From Pelargonium cotyledonis (taxonomy: Eukaryota > Streptophyta > Magnoliopsida > Geraniales > Geraniaceae): 25,137 nt of DNA. Under the pieces are notes generated by a model. That model searched no databases. It saw nothing but the letters and a program-made list of their open reading frames with translations, and was not told the DNA's origin. This document shows positions 1 to 10,000 of the stretch, piece after piece. Where the stretch lies: positions 1-25,137 of the forward strand of contig JAYMTA010000693.1 of assembly GCA_036897625.1 (NCBI GenBank), in the 5' to 3' direction. The translations under genes and the position numbers were made by a program. Each line of letters begins with the position of its first letter. Position 1 is the stretch's first letter.

Positions 1-77
1 TTGGCGTTATGCATCTATTCTAACCACCATGAACTGCATCCAATAAATTTCTAGCTGTTGGTATTTGTAAAGATTAG
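1..77. repeat. 77-bp exact direct repeat, copy 1 (window edge)
   Basis: Bases 1-77 are identical to 6361-6437, and the match stops at base 78. The left limit is unknown because the window begins here. This copy lies about 270 bp upstream of the polyketide synthase start; the second lies in intron 4 of the F-box/JmjC gene. No open reading frame or terminal inverted repeat is visible in it. It may be a piece of a dispersed element or an assembly edge effect. Confidence 0.9.
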
Positions 78-290
78 ATATTCATCACTGTGTCCGCCTC
101 TAGGGTAGACCAATTAATTTTGAAACAATATAGCATTGAATGGATTAGAAAATTTTGTTCCACTTCTATTTTTATTATATTTTTGAAGCAGCCCTACTTG
201 CATTTAAATATTCATGGTAAACATGATGTAAATAATAGCTCAAGCCCATAAATATTTGTATTGAAAAATCAACAAAACCACTCTAATGGC

Positions 291-298
291 TATAAATA
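291..298 (+). promoter_or_regulatory. TATA box of the type III polyketide synthase gene
   Basis: TATAAATA lies 52 bp upstream of the chosen ATG at 350. That leaves room for a transcription start near 320-330 and a 5' leader of about 25 nt, which is short but plausible for a plant gene. Confidence 0.6.
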
Positions 299-349
299 CC
301 CATATTGATCTCAGTCTCTTCTCAAACCAAAAAACTGCATTGCCAAAAC

Positions 350-1989
350 ATGGAAAGAATCTCAGGGAAGCAACAAGCTCAAAGTGTAGCCACCATTCTA
401 GCCATTGGCACAGCATATCCCCCCAACCTCGTAAACCAGTCGGATTATCCTGATATTTTCTTCCGCTCTACCAAAACTGAGCACTTGACACATCTTAAAC
501 AAAAGTTCAAACGCATATGTAAGTTCGTGTTGTATTTATACATCTCCATTTTATTCCTCAATACAAATTTAGCAAGTATATATATATATATATATATAAG
601 ACATGGATACAAGATATGTGATATGACACAATACAACGAGTACATAGGAATGCACAATTTTTGAGATATAAAAACACAACACGTTATTGTCATTGAACTT
701 TATTTTGTTCCAAAATATCTCTTTTATCTTTGATTTATTTCGTATCAGTCTCTCTCGTTAACTCATCTAACGGATTCCGTTAAATCATGATGACGTAACA
801 ATAAAAAAAATTAGTTTTTAATAAAAATAACTAAAATTACCGTTGTCTTTTCAAATTTATACAAAAGCGATCAAGAGAAATTTAGTTGCTCGAAAATTAA
901 ATAAGAGGTGTTTGAAATGTGAGAAGAGAAAAAAAAAAAAAAATTCTTGCAAACTCTAACGGATACCAATAATATTTGTCATGAGTTGTGCATACAGGTG
1001 AGAAGTCAATGGTAAAGACAAGATACATGTACGTGACTGAAGATTTTCTCAAAGACAACCCTGTCATTGCTACGTACGATGAACCATCTTTGAATACTCG
1101 TCAAAAAATTCTGGTTAAGGAGGTCCCTAAGCTCGGCATGGAAGCTGCAGTGAAGGCCATCAAAGAATGGGGCCAGCCAATGTCCAACCTCACGCACCTC
1201 ATCTTTTGCACCTCCTCCTGCTCGATCATGCCCAGCGCCGACCACGAGCTCACCAAGCTCTTAGGTCTCTCGCCCTCCATCAAAAGGTTCATGATTTACC
1301 AACAAGGCTGCTTCGCCGGCGCCGCCGCCCTTCGCCTCGCCAAAGACCTCGCCGAGAACGACAGGACCGCGCGCGTTCTCATCGTTTGCTCCGAAAACAT
1401 GCTCTGTTGCTTCCGCGCGCCGCGCGAGGACCACTTGGACATTTTAGTGGGGTCCGCCATTTTCTCGGATGGCGCCGGAGCTGTGGTGGTGGGGGCGGAG
1501 CCGGAGGCCGCGGAGCTGCCGCTGTTCCAGCTTGTGTCGGCGAAGCAGAAGATCATAGAAGGTTCGGAGGATGGGATTGTGGGGCACATTAGAGAAATGG
1601 GGATTGCCTATTACTTGTCCAAGAAGGTTCCTATTACTATTGGGAACAACATCGTGGATTGCTTCCTAGAGACGTTTGAGCCGCTTGGGGTTAAAGACCA
1701 TAACTCTTTGTTCTATGTGGTCCACCCCGGGGGGGCTCAGGTGCTGAACGTGGTGGAGGAGAGGCTCGGGTTGAGTGCTGACCGGCTGAAAACGAGTCGG
1801 GATGTGCTGGCCAATTACGGGAACATGTGGGCGCCGAGCGTGTTCTTTGTACTTGACGAGATGAGGAAGAGGTCGATGGAGGAAGGGAAGGCGACGACCG
1901 GGGAAGGGAAGGAGTGGGGGGTGCTGTTCGGGTTCGGTCCGGGTGTTACCGTGGAGACCATTCTATTGCGCAGTGTGGCTACTTATTGA
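350..1989 (+). CDS. Type III polyketide synthase (chalcone synthase superfamily), two exons
   Basis: The exons are 350-518 and 998-1989, giving 386 aa, close to the usual 390 or so. The 479-bp intron splits a Cys codon (T|GT, residue 57) after KFKRI, the conserved position for CHS-type genes. The family is cytosolic and homodimeric and condenses a CoA starter with malonyl-CoA. Visible catalytic residues are Cys161 in QQGCFAG, His299 in VHPGG and Asn332 in GNM, with gatekeeper Phe212 and the C-terminal GFGPG loop. By remembered alfalfa CHS2 numbering, several pocket residues differ: T132 is Ser129, G134 is Cys131, T194 is Met191, V196 is Cys193, T197 is Cys194, F265 is Tyr261 and S338 is Trp334. 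G256 is kept (Gly252). Ordinary chalcone synthesis is therefore unlikely; starter and product cannot be assigned. The ATG at 350 gives the normal N-terminus. A tandem relative may once have existed, since the 3' flank is duplicated downstream. Confidence 0.93.
577..598. repeat. (TA)n microsatellite
   Basis: About eleven TA units in the intron of the polyketide synthase gene. Confidence 0.9.
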
Positions 1990-2090
1990 GGAATGTTGTA
2001 TAGAGTTGTCCCTGTCCTATAATGTAATGTTTGTTTGTGTTTGCTGGAAAACTATAATGGATTGGGCATTAGTCTTTTATAATAAAAGTT
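1983..2090 (+). repeat. 3' flank duplication, copy A (polyketide synthase 3' UTR)
   Basis: This stretch runs from the stop codon into the 3' UTR and is alignable with 2279-2386. Shared blocks include TGGAAAACTA, ATGGATTGGGCA and AGTCTTTTATAATA. Copy A keeps the uninterrupted site (ATAATAAAAG) where a MITE has entered copy B. Confidence 0.75.
2081..2086 (+). terminator. Poly(A) signal AATAAA of the polyketide synthase gene
   Basis: A canonical AATAAA lies 92 nt after the TGA stop, in U-rich context and at a typical plant distance. Confidence 0.55.
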
Positions 2091-2278
2091 CTATTTTTTG
2101 TTTTTGTTTAATACTATTAGGTGTCTTAAGTAGCTCGCAAATTTGCGGTAATCATGTTTAAGATGTTTAACCATACTTAGAAAGTGAAAGAAAAAATAAC
2201 ACTTTGAATGATTCTCATTTGTGACTTGAGTACAATTTAATGTTCTCGCATCTTTTGGTTCAAAATTGTGTTGTCATG

Positions 2279-2386
2279 TTATAAGGAATAGGCGCAATTT
2301 ATATTTGCACCTCTATCTATAATTTAATGTTTGGGTTTGTTGGAAAACTAAATGCCCGATGGATTGGGCAGTAGTCTTTTATAATA
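2279..2386 (+). repeat. 3' flank duplication, copy B (remnant)
   Basis: A diverged copy of the polyketide synthase stop/3' UTR region, interrupted by a MITE at its right end and resuming after 2593. No coding sequence of a second synthase is recognisable upstream of it. It is either a local tandem duplication of the 3' UTR or the last trace of a deleted tandem paralogue. Confidence 0.7.
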
Positions 2387-2594
2387 CTCCCTTCGTCCTA
2401 AAATGAATGTCTTGTTTTCTTTTCTAGTAAGTTAGTTATGCATTAATTGTCAATAATACCCTTATAAAAAGTTAGTTAGAATCTCTCAACACATGATCAT
2501 AAGGATACAATAGTAAACATACCACACAAACTAACTTCTCCTTAACTTTTCTCAAAATAGAAAGGAGGATACTCATTTTGGGACGGAGGGAGTA
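2385..2594. mobile_element. Stowaway-type (Tc1/mariner) MITE, 206 bp with TA target duplication
   Basis: Terminal inverted repeats begin CTCCCTTCGTCC at 2387 and end GGACGGAGGGAG at 2592, the Stowaway signature. They are flanked by TA on both sides (2385-2386 and 2593-2594). The element has no coding capacity. Copy A of the flanking duplication supplies the empty site. Confidence 0.92.
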
Positions 2595-2654
2595 AAAGTT
2601 TTGTCTTAAATTATTTTACTACAGTAGGGTAGCATATTGCAAAAAAAAAAAAAA

Positions 2655-3125
2655 AAGTGATTGTGACTAAAAATGTGGTGGTTTGACTATGGTCAGCAGA
2701 TCAACTTTTGAGTTTACTGTCGAATCAGATGGCAAATTTGATGGTTGCAAGTGGCCGTTGGTAAAACCATCCACGTGGTCTCCTTAAACTTCAAGTGCAA
2801 TCGATGTCAGTTGTTCATACTCTTCAGGTTGGAGAGGAGGATTTCAAAGCGTTCAACTTAATTGATAAGTTATGCTTATGGGTAGGATTCCAGTGACTTT
2901 AGTTTGATTATTCAATATGCTTTAGCCATTGTGTCTCAATTTGGTAGTGTCATTTTTATTATTTTCGAGTTAGTTTGTGAAATAAGTGTCCCATGAATTA
3001 GTTAGATTTTCAATTTTTTGTAGATTTTTCTGGGTGGGTTGATTTTCAACCCTTTAGTTTTATATTGTATTTGTTATCATTTGATTTAAATTAAAAAAAT
3101 TATTGGTTTTTTCATTAAAAAAACA
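2655..3125 (+). repeat. A-rich interspersed repeat, copy 1
   Basis: It aligns over nearly its whole length with the reverse complement of 19288-19741. Shared blocks include GATGGTTGCAAG, CATCCACGTG, GGAGAGGAGGATTT, GATTCCAGTG, GTTTGATTATTC and GAATTAGTTAGATTTTCAA. The right end is A-rich (TTAAATTAAAAAAA, then CATTAAAAAAAC), which suggests the 3' end of a non-LTR retroelement. An A-run of about 17 nt lies at the left edge. No complete reading frame survives. The family is not recognised. Confidence 0.7.
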
Positions 3126-3988
3126 AATGACGAGGGAAACAACTATTTTCATTGGCTCTGTGGGGGCTATTGTAACTTGTCAGAACACTCAATGATCAAC
3201 TACGAACTAGCTATGGAATAACCATCGCAAACAAGCTACAAGAATTTTTCTATGGGTCTGTCGCTAATTGGCGGCGGAAATGTTGTCGCCAAATTTCAGC
3301 CACGGAAAGGCCATACTTGTTTTCCCCTCTGCTTACCATCAATCGTTGTCGCAAAACAACCCGTCAAATAGCTACGCACCGATTCTCGTAGTTGATCTCG
3401 GAGTGCCAACACAATGACTTTCTTCTTCAGCATAGATTTAATATGTTTTGCATGGACGCAAAGAAACATCTCCACTACCATCGTGTCAAGCTTTATTACA
3501 TTCAAATCACCCTTACATGTAGACTAGAAAACAATTCTAATGTGTTTGATTTGATCGGAGTCAAAACAGACGCATGATTACACTCATACTCACTTTAATA
3601 AATTTGTGGGTGTGTCGCTGATCGAGTTCATTTATTTTGTGTTTTAGCTGAAAGTGTCAACAAATAAATCTAATTGAGATTTGTGAATATTGTTTTTTTT
3701 TTTTTTAAGGTATGGTACAATTCATTCGTAAATCAAATAGTCAAGTAGAACAAAACATAGCTTGACTAAGACAAAAGTTGAGGTTTGAGGACAATACCAT
3801 GGAATATTGTTTTCAACTTTTCCCAATAGCATATCATTTTCGTAGCGTGAATCTTCCGCGCGCAAGGCCAGACGCGGTATACCCGCAAGCACAATAAAAC
3901 GCGGTTCAATTCACGCGCTACCAACCATCGGTTCGAGTTTGTTTACATCTCCCCGTTCCCAATCCGCCGTCGTGCTCTTCCCCAAACG
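3126..3988. other. Intergenic region upstream of the F-box/JmjC gene
   Basis: No supported gene. Around 3255-3300 there is a short stretch with repeated GTCGC/GCGG motifs, and a T-run lies near 3692-3707. From about 3855 to 3920 the base composition changes to a CG-rich patch just upstream of the next gene's TATA box. Confidence 0.5.
3856..3919. promoter_or_regulatory. Cluster of CGCG motifs in the proximal promoter of the F-box/JmjC gene
   Basis: Four CGCG occurrences (CCGCGCGC at 3856, ACGCGG at 3872 and 3899, CACGCGCT at 3912) fall within 64 bp of otherwise AT-rich DNA, about 70-130 bp upstream of the TATA-like element. VCGCGB is the core bound by plant CAMTA factors. Function here is inferred only from density and position. 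Confidence 0.35.
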
Positions 3989-3995
3989 TATATAT
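3989..3995 (+). promoter_or_regulatory. TATA-like element of the F-box/JmjC gene
   Basis: TATATAT lies 60 bp upstream of the first in-frame ATG (4055), in a suitable position for a plant core promoter. Confidence 0.45.
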
Positions 3996-4054
3996 CCCTG
4001 CACCATCTCCATTTTTCACGATTTGGTGACTAAACCTTGGAGAATTGGCCTTCA

Positions 4055-7000
4055 ATGGAGAATCCTGATGCCCAGGCGCTACAGCTCAGAGATCGCAGAC
4101 CTGATGCTCTCGGCAACCTTCTAGTCCTCCCCGATGAACTCATCTCTACCATATTGGAGTACCTCTCTCCTAAAGATATTGGCAGTTTCTCTTGCGTCAG
4201 CAGGTCTGTCTGCATCCATTTTTGCTAATTCAATTGGTTTGAGTTTGATGCTGTAATTCATTCATTTCATTTCTATGTGTTACATTTCTAGTTGAATTCT
4301 CCTAAGCTGGTTTTGGTATACATTGGTTCAATGGACTCCCTTGTTTCTTTTGAGTTCAAATGTTGGGTTAGAAACCTCATATGCTATCCAGATTTAGTAT
4401 TTGTGGTGGCTCACTAATTTGTTTAAAGTTCACTGGTGTTGGTGACTTCTATAATGACATAGCCATTGAAGGTCTAGGTTTTGGAAGTGGATGTGCAATG
4501 GATTGGATAGTTAAAATGGCCATTGACTGGCCATCTAACACAGTGAAAATATAGAATACTTGTAAAAATTTCATATGTTGATGTCCTTTAAGGGAGATGT
4601 GTTGTATTATGTCTGCATGATATAGGGTAGTGGTGAGGTTTGTTTATAAATTGAATTAATTTAACGAAGGTTTATTATATATACGAGAGACAAAAAGTAA
4701 AATGAATGATTTTTAATTATTTCAAACTGGATTTTTCAACTCCTTGGCTGTAAGAGAACGTTTTGTAAGGGGATTCTCCTTCATTTCCATTTAATTACAT
4801 GGTCTTATATAGTATTTCTAGTAACAAAGTGATTTTGAGCCCAGTTTGGTGTTTCTTAGTGTATCATCAGCAAAGCTATATTTTGCAGCTTAATATATTT
4901 CCTCAATTAGTTGATTTTCTCTGGAGTTTTAATTTTTTTTTCTATCCTATACAACAATTCCAAACAAAATTTGTTCTTTTCTTGAATTATTTTCTTGCAT
5001 TTGTTTCTATTAATCGTGCAGTGTGATGTACATACTATGCAATGAAGAGCCACTCTGGATGACTCTATGCCAGAAGAATGTAACGGGCCATCTTCAATAC
5101 AAAGGCTCTTGGAAGAGAACCACACTCCTTTATTTGTATGTCTCATATTCGGATCAGTTCTATGATATATATGAAGTTTATACTCCCACTGTCCCAAAAT
5201 AAGTGTCCACTTTACGTACGAATTCACTCTCAAAAGTGGGCAATTATTATAGGACGGAGAGAGTATTACGTCATGTGATTTGAAACTAATTTTCTTGTTA
5301 TGCTGTACTTATTCTCCATAATTCTGAAGTTGTGGAAGTTGCACTGCCTGTTTCTCGCTATGACCTGATATATGTGCTCTACTGCATGTTGATTTTAATT
5401 GTCTTTTTACCTCAGATTCAAAGAGCATTTGCCACATGATTTTGAAGAATCTTGCAGAAGACCACTGCATTTTGATGGTAGTAATTCTGTTTAAGCTTTT
5501 ATCCTTATTTGATACTATTGTTTCTTCCTCAATTCTTGTAAGTCATTGTATTGTATATTTATTTTTTTACAGGGTTCAGCTCTTTATTCTTATACAGAAG
5601 ATTCTACAGGTGCCACACTACTTTGGTTGAATATTCTTTTGATGATGGAAATGTAGAAAGAAAGAAGGATTTATCATTGGAAGAGTTTTCGCATGATTAC
5701 GATGGGCAGAAACCGGTACAAATCTCGTGTTTGTGTGTGCACGCGTGCTATATTTTGTCTTCTTTTCACTCATTGAAGTTGGAATTGATTTTTTTAAACT
5801 AAGAATAAAAAATGAAATTGTAATGGAGCAAACTAACCTTTTGTGCTCTATACTTACATTGTTCTAGTAGTTCCTAATTTCCTGCCATCTCTGTTGCCAT
5901 ATCTTTTTTACCGTATTCAAATGCTTACATTGATCTATTGGCTCTTAACTTCCTGCCGTCTCCATTCCTATATCTCTTTTACTCTTTCTTCTGATGATTT
6001 CGTATCTATGGATCTTTTAATGTACTTAGAAAGCTACCACCCATGTATAGCTTTGTCTCATATATATGTTATACATTTCAGTTTTGGCTCAGAACTATTA
6101 TTTTTATGTTACATTAGTGAGCACTATTCTAATAAAAATTCTCATCTTAGAGCTGGTTCAGATGTTCTTTTTAAAATATGTTAGTACGTCATATAAAAGT
6201 TTTGTGAAAAGCTAATATAGAAATATGAAAACATGAGCAGAAACAAATTCTCTTGAGTGCACAACACCCTCAACAGTCAACCCCACCTTACCACCATCCC
6301 AGTGCTAAACCCACCAATTACATGGGCAGCAACTTTGTTAATGCCACCACGATTTCTGCTTTGGCGTTATGCATCTATTCTAACCACCATGAACTGCATC
6401 CAATAAATTTCTAGCTGTTGGTATTTGTAAAGATTAGGAAAGTAGTTAGTAAAATTAATAAAATTTAGTTTAAATCATTAGTATAATCAGAGCCTGGTTT
6501 TGATCCAGGTCTGGGGCCGTTTATATTGCCTCCCTTTGTGTTTTCCGGCCCACTTGCAGATGGTCATGCCTGCAGCGGCTCACAAGTGGAAGAAAAAATA
6601 CCTACACATGAGGGGGAATTCCAATTTATAAAGGGCCCCGATTGTTCACATGTCGAGCCTACCAATGAGAAAGAAAAATGTAAGGCTCGCACGTGAAGGA
6701 GAGTGTTGAAGTAGTGGCTAAAGTGTCTCATATTGGTAAAACATAAGATAAAGTGGCTACATATAATAGTGCAAGTGATATCCTACTAATAAAGCTGACC
6801 TCTTAGTAGTGGAAGCCCAAACCATTATGTATAGCCCAATTATGAATTTTAACAATACTTTTGAAGGATCACACAAGAATTTTGTATTCCTTCCAGCGAT
6901 GAAAAAAGGAAATAGGAGAGATTATCTATACTGGTCTTTCTCATATTTCATTTGTGTGACAAATATTAATATTTTAAGTTGTCAAATTTCAAATTGCTTC

Positions 7001-10000
7001 CGTTTTTTTTTTTTTTTACTTGGATTGTTGTTGAACTCCATACCAGGTTTTGCTTACTGGATTGGCTGATACTTGGCCAGCAAAGAGTAAATGGACACCT
7101 GACCAATTATTGCTTAACTATGGAGATACAGCATTTAAGATTTCTCAAAGGAGTTCCAAGAAAATCAAAATGAAATTCAAGGATTATGTCTCATACATGA
7201 AACTTCAGCATGATGAGGATCCCCTGTATATTTTTGATGACAAGGTGTTGTTATTATAGTATGATATATGCATAATTTTCATTTCTATTTATGTTATATT
7301 TCGAGAGTGGTTTAACTAACTATTTCTTGCAGTTTGCTGAAGTTGCACCAGGCTTGTTGAAGGATTACAGTGTACCTCATCTATTTCAAGAAGACTTCTT
7401 TGATGTCTTAGATAGAGATCAGCGACCACCATTCAGATGGCTCATTATTGGGCCAGAGAGGTCTGGCGCCTCTTGGCATGTTGATCCAGCTCTTACCAGT
7501 GCTTGGAATACTCTTCTTCATGGCCGCAAAAGGTAAGTTTGGTGCTCCCTGTTCAGTGCTCACAACCATGTTGTTCTTTGCTTTGATTCTACTCTCTAAA
7601 TTGTATTGTTTTAAATGTAATTTAAGATTACCTTATGCCCCATTTACTGACTTACTGGTGGTTGATAAAGTGTTGGCCATACCATGAAACTTTTTTTCTG
7701 GGCTTTTCCTTGGTGGTCTAAGTTCCTACTCATCACAATATTACCAAACGCTTTTAAGTTATAAGTGTCTTTTCAATATGTTGATGAATTTACTATTGTG
7801 CATGTATGGCAGTAATTGAGGAATAAATTTAGAAATGAGCAGCTTGATTGAATGCTGCAATTAAGCTTCACAAAGCCCATGCTCAACACAGTCAATGGTT
7901 AGAGTGGTGTCAAATACGTCTATTGCATCTCATGCTGGTTTATTTGCTGGCATCATTTAGGCCAACTTATTTTTTGAGAATTGAAATGCATTTGTAGTGT
8001 GTGTGTGTGTGTGTGCTTGCTGGTGGTTCACTGGAGTTCATTACCTTCTTTTGTTTCTTCAACCAAACTGAGCTAGGTAATCTCACCTTCGATCTGGGAT
8101 TGGTAGCTGAATAAATTAAGATAACTTAGGATGTAAAAGAATTCAACTTTTGTGAGAGGTGAACCATTGACACCATATATCTTTTGTGTCATTCATGAGT
8201 TGAACATTGTACACACTGACATTTGATATCCTATAGTGAATTTCAATTTGAGCTATCAAATTTTTTTTTTGGGAGTGGTAGTTTATTAAGAAAAAAAGGT
8301 GAAGCTTTATTATTATTATTATTATTTTTTGATAAGCAGGTGAAGCTTTAGTTAGAAAATTTCTGTCTGCAAACAATGTTCTGAACTGACTGTTCAACTG
8401 CAAACTAATTTCCATTCATAAAGGAGAATTGAAACCCAGTCAACTTGGGAAGAATGGAGAACTAAGAAGTGAGTTTGAAATCCAAAATCTCCCTTTACAA
8501 ATGAGGAACTATTTTTAGGTTTTCAAGGAAAAGGTTTATTGTTCTTGTATCTGATGGACATGGGAGGGGTAGACAAGGGTTCAAGACAGTGCATGATGAC
8601 TTTCATTTTGGGAATGTAAATGAGACAGGAGTTAGAATATTTGATGTCAACTGATTTCTACATAGTACATCCTTGGTTTAGAAAAAGAAAAAAAATCTCA
8701 CTTTATCACATTTAGTAGCAGTTTTAACACGGTGAAATACATCCCCATACCAAGAGAGGATAGAAAAAACATTAAGATGGGGTAGTAGAGATGTGAAGGT
8801 AGATGAGATTGTAGTAACACTAGGAATGGTAAGATTAGGAAGAAGCTGTCTGGCCAAGAGTTCTGTTAACTTTAGTTGAAGATGAGATGACTAGATGAGA
8901 AAACATCGCATAAGATGGGTTGGACATATGCAACGTAGGGAAGTGAGTAACCGAGTAAGGAAATATAAGAGAATTTGGTAAGTAGAAATGATAAAAAGAA
9001 GGGGTTGGCCTAACCTTACATGGAATGTAGTGACAAATACATGATCACGCATGACTTAACAGAGGAGATAACAATTGTAGAATATCCCAAGGAATATTGG
9101 TAAATGATTCATGTCGCAGATTTCAACATTGTTTACTATTTAGCTTTGTTGTTGTTGACTGCGGAATACGGATTAAAAAATAAAATAAAGAGTAGAATTT
9201 AGTATTGAAGTATCCCATATTGAAAGATTGTGAAGTTTGGGACCGCGTGATGTACTAGTTATGCCTTCCACCTAATATCTTAAGCTTTTGGGTTGGAGTA
9301 AAGTTTACAATATGGCAAGGGAAAAATTGAACTAGCTAACTGCAATTTATGATTACTGTTGAGGAAGACTTAAATCTATGATAGTGCGTTATGATTAAAG
9401 ATTACTCTCAAGTAATATTAATATGATTATGATACTGATCATAGGGTCCTTGTCTTTCACTGGTTTTATCAGTTGACCCAGGAGCTGCTGGGTAAACTAA
9501 GTCATTATCTTATCTGTTTTTGAACTCATTTTTTTCCCCCAAGTACTTCTCCTCAGTTACTAGATGGGGTTTTGATAAACTGGAATCCTTCTTCCCAAAG
9601 TGAAGCTCATTGATTTTAACTCACCTTTGTATGCCTAAGGCATAATGTTATTATGATCAGGGCAAAGTGAAAGAGGCAGATATTCTAATTGAGCAATTTG
9701 AGTATCCCATGTATTGTTTTGTTCTAACTGTAATTGTTGTTCGGCATAGCCATTTTTTTTTTTTTTTTAAATTTTTTATAGATTTTCAGTGCAAAAGTTG
9801 TCAATGTCCATGGTCCTTAATTGATGTCCTGCTTATAATTATCTTACCAGAGTTTGCCCTGTTTGATGGTAACTGTAATGATCTCTTGACGCATACAGGT
9901 GGGCACTATATCCTCCTGGAAAAGTACCCCTAGGTGTTACTGTACATATAAATGAAGAAGATGGTGATGTCAACATTGAGACTCCGTCATCACTGCAGGT

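Noticed and set aside
305-664. Open frame starting at 305 upstream of the synthase ATG
   Set aside because: It runs through the true exon 1 and on into the (TA)n-containing intron; the ATG at 350 and donor at 519 match the family structure.
700-860. Possible transposon in the synthase intron (AACTCATCTAACGGATTCCGTTAAAT and following A/T-rich DNA)
   Set aside because: It reads like common eudicot intergenic repeat DNA, but no terminal repeats or target duplication could be found.
1167-1592. 141-residue open frame on the plus strand and overlapping minus-strand frames inside the polyketide synthase
   Set aside because: They are out-of-frame shadows produced by the GC-rich coding exon; composition is Arg/Ala-rich and no domain is visible.
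3255-3300. GTCGC/GCGG-rich stretch resembling CACTA subterminal repeats
   Set aside because: Too short and without a CACTA terminus or 3-bp duplication.
5843-6184. 113-residue frame in intron 4 of the F-box/JmjC gene
   Set aside because: Low-complexity hydrophobic translation of T-rich intron; no homology recognised and no splice-supported continuation.
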